Assembly: GCA_002900995.3 (NCBI GenBank)
Contig: CM035310.1
Coordinates: forward strand, 3,744,096 to 3,808,095
Length of the DNA: 64,000 bases
Source of the DNA: Ganoderma boninense
Taxonomy: Eukaryota; Basidiomycota; Agaricomycetes; Polyporales; Polyporaceae
Direction of reading: 5' to 3'
The first letter of the stretch is position 1, and every line of letters begins with the position of its first letter. Shown one piece after another: positions 11,076 through 22,325 of this stretch. The notes beneath the pieces were generated by a model. That model made no database searches, was not told the origin of the DNA, and was given only the letters and a program-made list of their open reading frames with translations. The translations under genes and the position numbers were made by a program.

Positions 11076-12041
11076 GCCAGTGAATTGGCTATGGAGACTC
11101 GGGCAACGTTTGAAATAGTCGCTACAGAGAGTAGTAGTGCAGAGTCATTGCTATCCCATCGGCTCGGGATACCAATGAACGTTGCGCCTAAACATGCCGC
11201 TGTCACTATACATACAAGGTCATCAGAGTCAACGCCCCTCGAGCTCGTCGCCCAATGCAAGCAGGTATTGGTATTCTGACTGTCACATCTGACTCTGATG
11301 GCGGTCCTACCTCGGGCCTGCACGCCGACAGCGTGCTCGACCTGTTCCTCTCGCAAGCTCAGCTCGTCGCGACACTTCATTATGACTGCTGTACCTTCGG
11401 GATCCTGAACGGCAGTGCCTCCCACAGAATAATGGTGTCGCGTTCAAGTTGGTTCTTCCGCCGGCTGCCGTCACGGTGGTGCGCGACTCGGAGTCACAAT
11501 GACTGACATACGGCATGCACTCCCGCCCAACGCGCAGCTATGCAACTGCCGTGCGGAACCCCAGTCTTGCGCTGCACCACGTGTGTAAGTTATTTGGTGT
11601 CGAGCCTCGCGCGTGAGGGTCTTCTCAGAGCTCCTCAGAGTCGCTTCATGACTCGGCGCTGTCAGTGAGACCGGCCGGCAGGTCAGCATGCAGCGCGCGA
11701 TCCGGGCGTGTCTAAGGATAGCGAAGGTAGTTGCTATGAGGATGATGGAGGTGGCGAGAACCGAGGATGGCGGTAGCGATGAGGACAATCCATACTTTCA
11801 CTAGACATCTTGAACAGTGAAAGTCGCTGCGTATCGCACTTCAGTAGGACCACGCCGATCTCGTGGAATAACGGATATGGGGACGCTGCCCCCGACCCGC
11901 TTATATGTGTTACAGGAAGCGTATCGATTCCATAACGATAACGCAGGCGATCGCAGGCAGCCCAAGCACTGGATGGTTATGCACTCACCGGAGTCCGATG
12001 TTACTCGGCCTCTTACTCACGAACTCCACAGGCTCCCATCA
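11076..12041. other. Intergenic, no gene recognised
   Basis: Lies between the convergent HNH-like copy D and F-box gene J1. Only short, poorly coding frames occur on both strands. I see no repeat or RNA gene. Confidence 0.5.
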
Positions 12042-13821
12042 TCACAGAATCCTCAAGTCCACCTGTCTCATCAGCCACTCCCACTCCTCGCACCCGAAGT
12101 CTTCCGCAGTCCGGTTGTACACCCTCGAGAGCGGCCAGCTCTCGCTGTACCCGACCTGCTCTCCCGTTTGCGGGTCGCGCTCGACCCAGCGCAGGTCTTC
12201 GTGGACGCCCACGAGCTCCGCGCGCGGCGGGGGGTGGTCGAAGAGCGCGCGCCGCAGCTCGTCGCGCTCAGAGTAGAACGTGTTGATCGAGACGTGCACA
12301 AACCGGCACTCGCGCAGCCCGCGGAACTGTGTGCACCAATGTCAATCAGCTTCAAATGGAGGCACATCCACTGGCAGAAGCAAGCCGGAGTGGACTCGGG
12401 ATGAACATCGACGCACAAAGTGGACCCACGCGTCCTCCACGTCCTCCGCCATCGCCATCTCCGGCGTCTGAAACTGCGCAGTGACCCAGAGCGAGAGCGC
12501 GGTGAGCCCAGGGGGCACGCACTTGCCCAGGCGCAGGAGGACGTCAGGCATGCGCGCGCCCTCCGCGAGACCGAGTTCGCTGATCGCGCTGTCGCTCAGC
12601 TCGAGGCCGAGCACGCGGAGGCGCGGCAGCATGGGCAGGACCCGCAGGATGGGCTCGATGTTGCCGTAGCGGCTCTCGTCCCAGTGGTAGCCCAGGTCGA
12701 GCCGCTCGAGCTGCAGTTTGGGGCGCAGGAACGCAGCGACGGCGGACACCACGGCCGAGGACACAGGCTGGTAGAACAGCTGCAACGAGGTGAGGCGCGG
12801 GAGCGCAGAGGCGTGCGCGTGCAGGGCCGCGGTGAGCGAGTCTTGGTGGCGAGTCCCGCGAGGAGGGTGAGCGACTGGAGCTGGGGGCAGTGGATGAAGA
12901 CTATTTCGAGGGGGCCTACGCCGCCGGTCAGGCTGAGCGTGAGGTCGACGAGGGTGGTGAGATGCTGCACAGTGAGCTTCTTGAGCACCTTGTCGAATAT
13001 GCCGAGTGAGCGCAGTGATGACGATGAAGCGGCTGCGCCTGTGATCGTTTGCGCCATGCGAGCGATGCGAGCATCCTTCTTGTCAAGAGGTTGGTAGCGA
13101 TCGCCATATCGGTTGAGGAACGAGAGGGATTTTAGGCGTCCGAACGCGAGCACTGGGGTGTAATCCATGGGCTCTGCGCTACAGCGGATCGATTCGGAAT
13201 GATAGGGGCCAATGCAGTGAGTGAGTATTGCAGAAGCTAACATACTGATGGTGGACTTACGGAAGCAGCAAGACCTCCAGAGTCTCGCGCGAGGTGGTGG
13301 AGAGCACCTGAAGCACATGCGGTCGGGGCATGGGATGACAACCATACCATGCAAATGCACGGAGGCGAAGTACTGACAGAGCCTCTTCTAATGCGCCTGC
13401 AAATTGTAATTGAGCCACGTTCCAACCTCACAAGTCATAGTGTTGAAATACCCAAGAGTTCCACTGGAGGGTCATGGCCGGGAAACGCATATGCCCGCAC
13501 AGAGACTTGCTTGACGACGGGTGCGAAGCCGCTCGGCGAACGCGCGATGTGCTGCAGGAGCTCGTAGCTGCGAGCGACGGCGGCGTCTGCGTCCGCCTTT
13601 TCGAGGTTGTTCCAGTCGCACCATCGGTCCTCGTCGGCGAGGTAGAAGTCTCGAACGTTACCCAACCTGACGGTGACGCTGGCGAAGACGAACTGCAGGG
13701 CGATGTCGTGGAAGAGTTTGGAGACGGATAAACAGGATCGCTGGTAGTGAGCAGGGAGGCACTGAATGATCTGCGTCCAGATTTCCGTAGGCAAAGACGG
13801 ACTTGCTATCTCGGGCTGCAT
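12042..13821 (-). pseudogene. F-box/LRR protein gene J1 (one apparent frameshift)
   Basis: First of three tandem minus-strand copies; aligns exon by exon with the intact J2 (14175-15986). Starts at 13821 (MQPEIASPSLPTEIWTQII) with an F-box-like segment, then CLSVSKLFHDIALQFVFASV. Later exons carry RLRAFAWYGCHPMPRP, LSFLNRYGDRYQPL and leucine-rich segments such as LERLDLGYHWDESRYGNIEP and LPRLRVLGLELSD. One base appears missing near 12841-12848, between LTLLAGLATK and SLTAALHAHAS, which shifts frame inside exon 3. The final exon (about 12330-12042) encodes FRGLRECRFVHVS, LFDHPPPRAELVGVHEDLRW and WEWLMRQVDLRIL. An SCF adaptor role is inferred from the family. Likely a pseudogene unless the missing base is an assembly error. 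Confidence 0.68.
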
Positions 13822-14174
13822 TGTACTTGGTGGTGGATGCGGAGGAGGATGTCGCATCGATGGTGTGGATCAGACGCCGCTCAGATCTGTCGGGTGGCTA
13901 CGGTACACGGAGTCCGGGTCCCTCCGAATCTGCTCGAGACTGGGTCGAGTCGACCAGACCCAAGTATTCTGTTGTTCTTCCGACTCTAGCAAAGCAATAT
14001 GTCAGACCATGTGTTTCCCTCTGATTCTCTTCCAGCTCCCAGAGCTATTTTATACATACGGGAGAGGTGTAGGTATGCTGCTTGGAACTTGAGGAAACAG
14101 CAGGCACCCGGGGGTCGTCGATCGTCGATATCCAGCATCCAGCAACACGACCACCAAGCACCGCACCCCGACTA

Positions 14175-15986
14175 CTACGAGCGAAACTGACAGGGCGCCG
14201 GACGCCGCCCCAGGAGCCGCAAATCGACCTGTCGCAGCAGCCATTCCCACTCCTCGCAACCGAGGTCCTCCGCTGTCCGGTTATACACCCTAGAGAGAGG
14301 CCAGCTGCCGCTGTATCCCGCCCGCTCTCCTGTCCCTTGGTCGCGTTCCACCCAACGCAGGTCCTCGTGGAAGCCGACGAGCTCCGCGGACGGCGGGGGA
14401 TGGTCGAAGAGCGCGCATCGAAGCCTGTCAACGCCAGGATAGTGCGGAGACGTCGAGACGTGTATGAAGCGGCAGGAGCGCAGCCCGCGGAACTGGGTAG
14501 TAGGCAGGGCAAGCAAACAAAACAGAAAACCAGCAACGACGGTCAGCGTTGACGCATGCTCAGAACACAAGCAGAGTGGAACATCGCCTGCGTACGAACT
14601 GCACCCACGCCCCTTCCGTCACGGTGTTGGTCGACGTCAACGGGGTGGTTACCCACAGCGACAGCGCGGTCAGTCGCTCCGGCACCCGTTGACTCAGCTG
14701 GAGGAGGTCCGGTCCCGGCGCAGGGCCGCTCCGTCTTCTATCGCTGAACTCCACGCCGAGGACGCGGAGGCGCGGCAGTGAAGAGACGACCCGCAGCAGG
14801 GGCTCTGTGTTTTCGAAGCGGCTTGCGTCCCAGTGGTGGCCCAGGTCGAGCCGCTCCAGCAGGGCCTTCACGTGTAGGAACGCCGCAAGTGCGTCTGTCA
14901 TGCCCTGCCCCAGTGGCTGGCAGGACAGCTGGAAGGCGGTGAGGCGCGGGACCGCGGATGCGTGCTCGCGCAGGATGGCGGCGAGATCACCGTCGTGATC
15001 TGGGCCCACGAGGACGGTGAGCGACTTGAGCGACGAGCAGTTGGTGAGAACTGTGGCGAGAGGGCTGACGTCCGTGAGAAGGGCGAGGGTGAGCTCGACG
15101 AGCGGGGTCAGTCGCTGAACGCTGCACTTCCCGAGTACCTCGCTGAATATGCCAATGGAGCTGAGCGATGATGGAGCGGCTGCGATCATCTGTCCCATGT
15201 GCGCGATGCAAACGTCGTCTTCGTTGTCGTTGTCGTCAAGGAGCGGTTGATAGCGATCGCCGTATCGGTTCAACAATGAAAGGGATGTTAGGTGTCCAAA
15301 TGGAAAGACTGATGGATTATCCATAAACTCTGCGCTGCAACGGATCGATGAGCGGAAAAATAGTCACGCGGCAGGTCAATCAAGCCCATAGATAGACTTA
15401 CGGGAGTACGATGTCCTCCATAGTCTCGCGCGAGGCGGCGGATAGCACCTGAAGCACTTGAGGTCGGGGCATCGGATGACATCCATACCATGCGAATCTG
15501 CGGAGACGAAGGATAGACAGCGCCTCTTCCAAGAGATCTGAAATAAAAACCATTGAGCGAGGTTCGACGGCATAAGTGCAGATACTAGAGTATACCCAAG
15601 AGTTTCGCTGGAGGATTGTTCCCGTAAAACGCGTATGCACGGACAGAGACGTTCTTCACGGCTGATGCAAGGCCGCTTAACGAACGCGCGATATGCTTCA
15701 GTAGCTCGCAGCTACGAGCGACTGCGACGTCTGCATCCGCCTGCTCGAGATCGTCCCAGTTGTACCACCTATCCTCGTCGGCGAGGTACAAGTCTCGTAT
15801 GCAGCCTAATCTGATGTTGATGCTGGCGAAGACAAACTGCAGGGAGATGTCGTGGAAGAGTTTGGAGACGGACAAGCAGGATCGCTGGTAGTGAGCAGGG
15901 AGCGCCCGAATGATTTGTGTCCACAGTTCCGTGTACATGTGCAAAGATGGACGTGCGATCTCAGAGTCCTGAGGCTCGGCCTGCAT
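14175..15986 (-). CDS. F-box/LRR protein J2 (intact)
   Basis: Four exons (15986-15596, 15537-15402, 15334-14596, 14492-14175) in consistent phase encode about 527 residues. The N-terminus HMYTELWTQIIRALPAHYQRSC is a divergent F-box, the Skp1-binding module of SCF ubiquitin ligases. It is followed by LSVSKLFHDISLQFVFASI and an Asp/Trp-rich segment. The middle exon (LRRFAWYGCHPMPRPQVLQV) and the long third exon hold irregular leucine-rich repeats (LTSLSLLNRYGDRYQPL, LVELTLALLTDV, LERLDLGHHWDASRF, LPRLRVLGVEFSD). The last exon has a distinctive family tail: LFDHPPPSAELVGFHEDLRW, SWPLSRVYNRTAEDLGCEEW. It is a different F-box family from H1/H2. Middle copy of a head-to-tail array and the only unbroken one. 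Confidence 0.75.
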
Positions 15987-16479
15987 GAGCGGTGAATGCA
16001 GTCGCGTAGATGGTAGGATGGTGTATCATGCATTCATGCCGCGGCACGATCTGAGAGGCGCCTCTTCTGAGATCTATCGCGCGGCTACGGCGCGGGAGCC
16101 CGAGTCCCTCCGACCGTTCAAGTGAACGACTGAGCACTGTCGTTCTTCGGACTCGACTCTAGACACGATAAAGTGGAATATCAATCATACTCCAGTTTGG
16201 AACCTGACTGCCTTCTGTCTTCATCATTTTATTTTCATAAACAGCGAAATATTGTTCTCAGCCTCCAAGGGTATCCGAGTCGGCAATGCTGGCCGGTAAA
16301 GCAGCCGGGTTTCCTCAAGAGTCGACGGGAACAGTCGAGGAAGGTGACTTATGCACGTTGTCAACTGAGAAGAGAGCGGGCAGGGTAACATCGATTTCCG
16401 ACTAACTAGAATTCTACATCGCGAGGGCAAAGCCTCCACTGCGACTCGGACTCGGACTCGAAGCGAAACTCACACGGCG

Positions 16480-16720
16480 GCGGTCGCCGCCACAGGAGCC
16501 TCATATCGACCTGCCGCAGCAGCCACTCCCACTCCTCGCAACCCGAAGTCCTCCACTACTCGGTTATACACCCTGGAGAGAGGCCAGCTCCGACTGTATC
16601 GTATTCGCTCTCCGGTCTCCGTATCACGCTCCACCCAACGGAGATCTTCATGGAAGTCGACGAGCTCTGCGGATGGTGGAGGGTGGTCGAAGAGCGTGCG
16701 ACGTCGGCGCTGGCGTCGAG
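16480..16720 (-). pseudogene. Terminal-exon remnant of the J-type F-box gene (J3)
   Basis: Only the last exon is recognisable: RTLFDHPPPSAELVDFHEDL followed by RWVERDTETGERIRYSRSWP and LSRVYNRVVEDFG. After that, one extra C near 16540 shifts the frame away from the EEWEW-LRQVDLRLL tail seen in J1 and J2. No upstream exons are present. The decayed end member of the tandem array. Confidence 0.7.
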
Positions 16721-16759
16721 ATCCAATCCGAGGTGGCAGTGTAATCAAGCGCTTATCTT

Positions 16760-17220
16760 CCCCGATACAGAACGCTCATTCCGTTTTTCTCTTGCCTTGT
16801 AACCACCAGCCGCAACAACCGTATATCCCCTCGCTCTTTGTACCTCCAGTCCTCGCCAATACTCCAGCATGCTCATTGATACATAAATGCTGTGAGAAAA
16901 ACATAGCGGGCATGTGCCGACACCGGGAATCAGTGGCAAACTTGAAAGATCACAGCCCCAGTCAGTGATTGGAGTCGTCAGTCACTGCTCCTCTTCCGAG
17001 TGCTCACGGTTCACAAAGCTGGTATGTACCTCACACATCCGTACATGCAATCGAGTAGAAATCCGCATACGATCTCTTCTTTATCGTAGGCGGGACCGCT
17101 AACGACTCGCCTCCCCTCCGCTATGGGTCAGACCGCTCAACGTCCTCATTCAAGTTCTCGGAATGGAATCATGAAAACTACTAGTGGTTGATCACCTTCC
17201 CTAACTCCAACTCGGGCCTC
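16760..17220. other. Intergenic, nothing recognised
   Basis: No frame longer than about 90 codons and none resembling a neighbouring family. No structured RNA or repeat found by eye. Confidence 0.45.
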
Positions 17221-17229
17221 GCGGACATG

Positions 17230-17860
17230 CACACCGCATAGGACTTCCTAGGCGCGTCCCGTCGTATCCGTATCCCGGGCCGGCACAACTGACTCCGCTT
17301 CCTCGCCCGGCTCCCACATCTCCCTCATGTCGTCACGGCGTCGTCGAATCTCGTGTACTTCCGCCTCTATGTCGCGAACGGCCTCGCAGCGGTGAGCGGC
17401 TGTGCCCTATTGTTGTTATTAAAAGAGAGGGCGAGCTCTTGCAGGCGTTCGCGATCGGGGGTGACAAGCTGAGGTGCGCGTGCTCGACGCGGTTCCGAGG
17501 GTTTGCCCCCTGCTCGAGCCTCGGCCCTCAAGGACCTGCAGCTGTGCCTCCACGAGGAGCCGACTCATAATCGAAATTACTCGGCGCACGCTTGGGGCGC
17601 GGGTGCGCGATGGCTGTGGCTACGCTGGAGCAACTGGGTGCGAATGGGCTCTGACGCGGACAACTCCGAGCCAGTGTCTGACGTGGCTCGCAACAGGAAC
17701 GATGACCATGCGGAGTGGGCTTGCATGACTAGGAGGCTCGTCGTCCCCGTTGCTGTGGTCGAAGCTCCGAGGAGGGACTTGGAATCGGCTAAACGCGAAT
17801 ATACTATGCAGTGTGTGAATGTTAAGAATCTGCCGGCCACAACCGACCCCTCAAGGCCTC
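17230..17860 (+). pseudogene. Decayed relic of the H-type F-box family
   Basis: Plus-strand translation gives FLARLPHLPHVV, NLVYFRLYVANGLAAV, then after frame changes LQAFAIGGDKL and LKDLQLCLHEEP. These match in order H1/H2 segments FLARIPQLVVP, LVRLELHVADGLPVA, LGALAVGGGAL and LEDLELCVG. Stops and frame changes occur throughout and no F-box is left. Identification rests on ordered similarity across several short blocks. Confidence 0.55.
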
Positions 17861-18552
17861 ATGAATCAAACCTTGATTGCTCTCGTTATGCGGAGGTCCA
17901 CGCATGAGACCGGAAGGGCGTATGCCACTGAGGCAGTTGTCCTCGCAAGCAGTCTCTCCTTCTCCATGGCTTCGTTACGTGCACCTCTGTGCTATCCGGT
18001 CCGGAGATTGAAGGAAGTATACAATGTTCTGTTCACATTCTCAGTGTCTGTACTAATGCATCGTTTTGCAACGCGGAGCTACGGAAGCCCCTGTGATCAT
18101 TTACCGAAGAGCCCGACTTCTGGAGTCTTCTCACTCAGCCGCCCCTCCGCTCTCGATTTCCAATTCTGCGGTCGTTTTGGGCTTCGCTCAATGACTGGCA
18201 GTTGTTTCCGCGCGCCGGTTGTCGATTGTCACCGTGTCGTGCCTGTCTCTGGGAACTTGACCCACAGGGAGGTCCTTCGTAGGCGTGCGTGCTGTTGCGC
18301 CGCGAGCGACCCCACATGCTGCTCCGAGAGCGTTTGCCGCCTTTGGCGCACATTCCATTCCGACAACGTTAGTGAATTCCGGGCACCCAAGCCAGGCCAT
18401 GGTTTCGAACCAGCACGCGCTGACGACCTTGGGTGAGTGCCACTGGCCCACTCCAAACTCCGGAATAGCCTCCGGTGGAAACCAACATGGTGCGTACGCA
18501 ACTCGCAGCGTCAAGAGTTCACCCAGGTAAAGCACACGTCGTCCCAGACCCA

Positions 18553-18559
18553 TATAAAG
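18553..18559 (+). promoter_or_regulatory. TATA box of MDR gene K1
   Basis: TATAAAG about 70 bp upstream of the K1 start codon (18630). The same element and its surroundings are conserved upstream of the duplicated copy K2 (46746-46752). Confidence 0.6.
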
Positions 18560-18629
18560 GCCCTCAAAAGTGACATGTAGTTCCAGCACTCACATCAACT
18601 TCGATTACTACAGCACACTCACCGTGGCA

Positions 18630-19996
18630 ATGGCTCCGATGACCCAGAAAGCACTCGTCGTTCCCGCCGAGAAGGAACCCTTCAAGCTCGTCGCCGACTG
18701 GCCTGTCCCCCAGCCCGGTCCGACGGACGTCCTTGTCAAGCTCGTCTCCGTCGCTCTCAACCCCGTCGACGCGTTCGTCCAGGCGGTCGGCATTCCTGGG
18801 CTCGTTCCTGGATACCCGTGTGTCCTGGGAATCGATGGCGCAGGCACCGTCGAGGAGGTCGGCGCCGAGGTCACGAACATCGCGAAGGGCGACAAAGTGT
18901 ACGTACCGGAAAACTCTTCGCCCTCTGTGTTCATGTATTGACGCCCGCTACTGTTTGGACAGCCTCGTTCACGGCAACCTCGACTTGGAAAATCGCTACA
19001 CGACATTCCAGGAGTACACCATCCAGCCGGCCAAGTTTGTCGCAAAGGTATGTTCCTGCAGCTTATGCTTCAAGTTGTGTCTCCCGTTCAGGTACTCAAC
19101 ACATCGACGCCGCCCATGCAGATCCCAGCCAACTTGTCCTTCGACCAAGCGGCAACGATCTCCCTCTGTCTCGCCACGGTCGTGAATGGCATCTGGGGCC
19201 ACGAGGAGAACTCCACCTCGGCCCGCTTCACCCCTCCCTGGAAGGAGGGCGGCACGACCGAGTACGCCGGCCAGGCAGCGCTCATCCTCGGCGGTGGGAC
19301 CAACGTCGGTCAGTTCGGTACGTTGTTGTCGCTCTGAAGTTCTCTCCCCGGACTCCCCTCCATATTCACACTCTGAATCCCACCACGCATATAGCCATCC
19401 AGTGCGCGCGCATGCAAGGCTTCTCCCCGATCATCACCACCGCCTCCCCGAAGAACTCGACGCTCCTCGCGTCCCTCGGCGCGACGCACGTCCTCGACCG
19501 CGCGCTCGCCCCCGACGCGCTCCGCGCGGCCCTCGCCGCCGCAACCACCACCCCCATCACGTACGTCTACGACGCGTTCGGGCGCGCGCGCGACGCGCAC
19601 CGGCTCGGGTACAGCGTGCTCGCGCCCGGGGGCGCGTTCGTCACTGTGATGCCGTTCGACGACGGGACGCTCGCGGACCTCGTCGAGGAGAGCGCGCGCA
19701 AGGGCGAGGGGAAGCGCGTCGTGCGCACCCGCGCGAGCTACAGGGTCCCTGGCAACCAGGCGCTCGGAGGGGAGATCTTCAAGCGGCTCACGGGGTGGCT
19801 CGAGTCTGGGGCGATTGTGGTGCGTATGAGTTTAAATCGCGTCGTGGTATGGTGCGGAGCTGATTGCGCTGCTTTGTAGCCGAGCAGGGTGGAGGTGGTC
19901 CCGGGCGGGCTTGCGGGGATCGAGGCGGGGTGCAAGAGGATGATGACGTGGGACGTCGGGGCGAAGCTTGTCGTGCGCGTTGATGAGACTCCGTGA
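18630..19996 (+). CDS. Zinc-independent MDR oxidoreductase (quinone reductase / enoyl reductase-like), K1
   Basis: Five exons (18630-18898, 18963-19047, 19122-19317, 19395-19819, 19880-19996) give about 363 residues in full phase. The N-terminal GroES-like fold shows VPQPGPTDVLVKLVSVALNP, PCVLGIDGAGTVEEVG and GDKV; the Rossmann part has LILGGGTNVGQF, then AIQCARMQGF; the end reads MTWDVGAKLVVRVDETP. This is the medium-chain dehydrogenase/reductase superfamily, in the fungal quinone-oxidoreductase or trans-enoyl-reductase (ToxD/CipB-like) group, which uses NADPH and lacks the catalytic and structural zinc cysteines; none are seen here. The third-exon acceptor (CAG at 19119-19121) is supported by copy K2. 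No polyketide synthase or other cluster gene is nearby, so a specialised-metabolism role is not supported. Substrate unknown. Confidence 0.85.
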
Positions 19997-20164
19997 AGGG
20001 GCTCAATTGGCTTATTTGTGCACGTATGTGTTGTGTTTCGGGCTACCATCCGGTAGTATGTCCGTCGTGAATTCAACTCTTGAATGTCCGATTGGCCATC
20101 GAATGGAGGGCATCGTATGCTCCGTCGTCCGTTTAGCGATGCAGGGGTAAGTAGTAGCTTTTAA

Positions 20165-20395
20165 TCCGCGATTTTAAACACGGTTCTATTGCGATAAAGG
20201 GTGGATTTATAGTTACGCTCTCGGTTAGCTGATCGACAAATGGCAGAGGAAGGAGTTGCTATGCCGAGCGCGACTCGGATAAGGCTGGAGTCTTATGTGG
20301 CTGAGCTGTTTGCTCATGTTAGGATCCAAAGCCGTCGCCTTCCTTTTTGAGAACCTCCGTCTGGTTCGATTCCAAATGAGTTACAAGCGACGATC
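20165..20395 (+). repeat. Dispersed non-coding repeat, copy 1
   Basis: About 230 bp strongly similar to 28290-28505. Shared blocks include GCAGAGGAAGGAGTTGCT, GTGGCTGAGCTGTTTG and GTCGCCTTCCTTTTTGAGA. It lies just upstream of HNH-like copy E. It contains TGGCTGAGCTG and GGTTCGATTCC, which resemble Pol III A and B boxes, but no tRNA cloverleaf was recognised. A short interspersed element or a duplicated promoter are both possible. Confidence 0.6.
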
Positions 20396-20567
20396 AACAT
20401 TAACATTGAGTACTTTACTTCTCGCCCTACTTACAGCCTCGACGGACTGCCCACGAGTTCCTCTCGATCTCACTTGTTCTTCCCTCTACGGCTTGCTACT
20501 CACCCTGTCTCCAGCAGTGTTATCCTCGTCAGCCACCAGTCAGGCTGCAAGCACTCAGGCTAGCACA

Positions 20568-22191
20568 ATGGCCCCATACACGCTCACTCCCGAGTTCACA
20601 CAAGCGGTCGACAACCTCATCCGCGACACCGCCGTCCTCGACGACAGCCTCCACTCTCGTGCCCAACAGTACCTCCGAGTCTTCAACGAATCCAACGTTC
20701 CCCGCGGCCCCGCATGGGCAGAACGCATCCATGACGCGCCACCACACTACCCTTTGTTCACCTCCCTCGGCCTCTTCAACGCCATGTATCAGATTGCGGA
20801 CGTGTTGAGCCTGGTGGCGGGCAAACGGTACGTCTCTGCCGCCATCTGTGTATCTGCCGAACACGCCATGCATCGTGCCCACGAACCGCAAGCGGCCGCG
20901 GAGCAAGCAACGAGTGTAGCCCAGGCCCTCCACCAGCTCTCGTCGACGTGGGTCGCCTTCGTCCTGTGGCCGTGTGAGTCTTCAGTGCCGTTAAAGCGTG
21001 CACCGAAGTCTGGCTTATCTCCATCTATGCATGCCTAGTCTACGCCCTCGCAAACAAAGACGAAGATGCTGATGCTGATGACGATGGGGACGACGATGAC
21101 AACCCGCCAAATTCGCAAACGAAGAAGGACCTGCGCCTCCGTTGCGAAGAGCAGGTGAGCTCAGTACCATTCGCACCTCCGTTCTTGGCCCAGCTGCGCG
21201 ATCATATGATGCTGATGGCGCACACACACTATACACGATATACAGGTGAGGGAGCGCGATGACTTTTCGATGCTTCATGACCGGCATGTACGACAGCAGG
21301 TGGTATCGCCGTCGCGCCTTCCCGCCCGACGCCCGCTTCTTGTGCTGTCGCACAGCGCCGATCATTCCGTCCGAGGCATGGGCGCGCGAGGTATGTATTA
21401 TACTGTGCGCAACTCCTTCCTTGGGACCCTACCCAGAGTCATAATCGTACCGTTTCTATAGGACCCACGCTCGCAGGACGCGCTCCTCGGAACGCTCGCG
21501 CACTTCTGTGGGGTAGGCCGCGCCGCGCTCGTCGAGAAGGCTCGAGGGCCCCGGCCGCGGAACACCCTGTTCTTGTACGTCTCTGTTGCTAGCGGGTTCA
21601 GGGAGCTGCTGTGGAGCTTGCATCCTACCGAGGTCTGTCGCGCCCTTCCCTATCTATCTAAACGTCCGGGTCTCCGTAGCACAGTTCAGGCTAGCTCACA
21701 CACAAACGTACGCCCCTGGTTGCTCGCAGATGCCAAATCGCTACGAGATCAAGACTTACGCGCCGCCCGAAGACCAAGGCTGCTGGCATACGACGAGCCA
21801 CGTCACTTTCGTCGACCACAGCACTGGCACCAGCACCACCACAAGTATCAGCACAAGCACTAGCACCAGTACCAACGCATCCGGCGTAGGGCCCGAGTCG
21901 GAGGCGGTAGAAGGAGTGGACCTGCCCGACCGCGAGCTGCTCAGGGTCCACGCGGCGCTCGCGGGCATCCTCCATCGCAGCGGCGCAGGCGACGCGTTCA
22001 TGCTGCTCCGGCACCGCTGGATCTTCGTGCCCGGGGTCGTGTCCTGGGCGTACCCTGCGCCGAGCGGCAGCGCGTTCTGGAGATCGGTCGTGGAGTACGA
22101 GGGCCCCGAGGTCTGTTTGGAGCTGGGCGGGTCCGGGTCCGGGTCCGGGTCCGGGTCCGGGTCCGACGATGAGGGGTACTCGGAGTCGTGA
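20568..22191 (+). pseudogene. HNH_2-like gene copy E (one-base insertion in the core exon)
   Basis: Exons 20568-20973, 21039-21154, 21246-21390, 21462-21632, 21730-22191 match copies B and D in order. The N-terminal domain has MAPYTLTPEFTQAVDNLI, HSRAQQYLRVFNE, ADVLSLVAGKRYVSAAICV and STWVAFVLWP. Exon 3 is 145 bases, one more than the multiple of three needed: TTTT at 21261-21264 in place of TTT separates VRERDD from RCFMTGMYD. Without that base the gene would read about 432 residues. Core motifs: CFMTGMYD, APIIPSEAW, NTLFL, LLWSLHPTE; again no histidine before IIP. The last exon has a Thr/Ser-rich insert (21825-21880), LPDRELLRVHAALAGILHRSG, FWRSVVEYEGPE and a (Gly-Ser) tract from GGGTCC repeats (22128-22164). 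A T-run length error in the assembly is a real alternative. Confidence 0.68.
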
Positions 22192-22325
22192 CACTGACGC
22201 GTGAGCTGCGGTTGCTTGCGATTGCTAGTTGTCCCGCACACACTTAAACTCGATGAATTTCAAGTCGTGTGCGACCTGCGGTACACTCGGCTCCGATCCC
22301 CAGAATGTGAGAGCGCCCACTCACG

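Noticed and set aside
20298..20373. Possible tRNA gene from A- and B-box-like motifs
   Set aside because: Box spacing is long and I could not fold acceptor, anticodon and T arms; kept only as a repeat feature.
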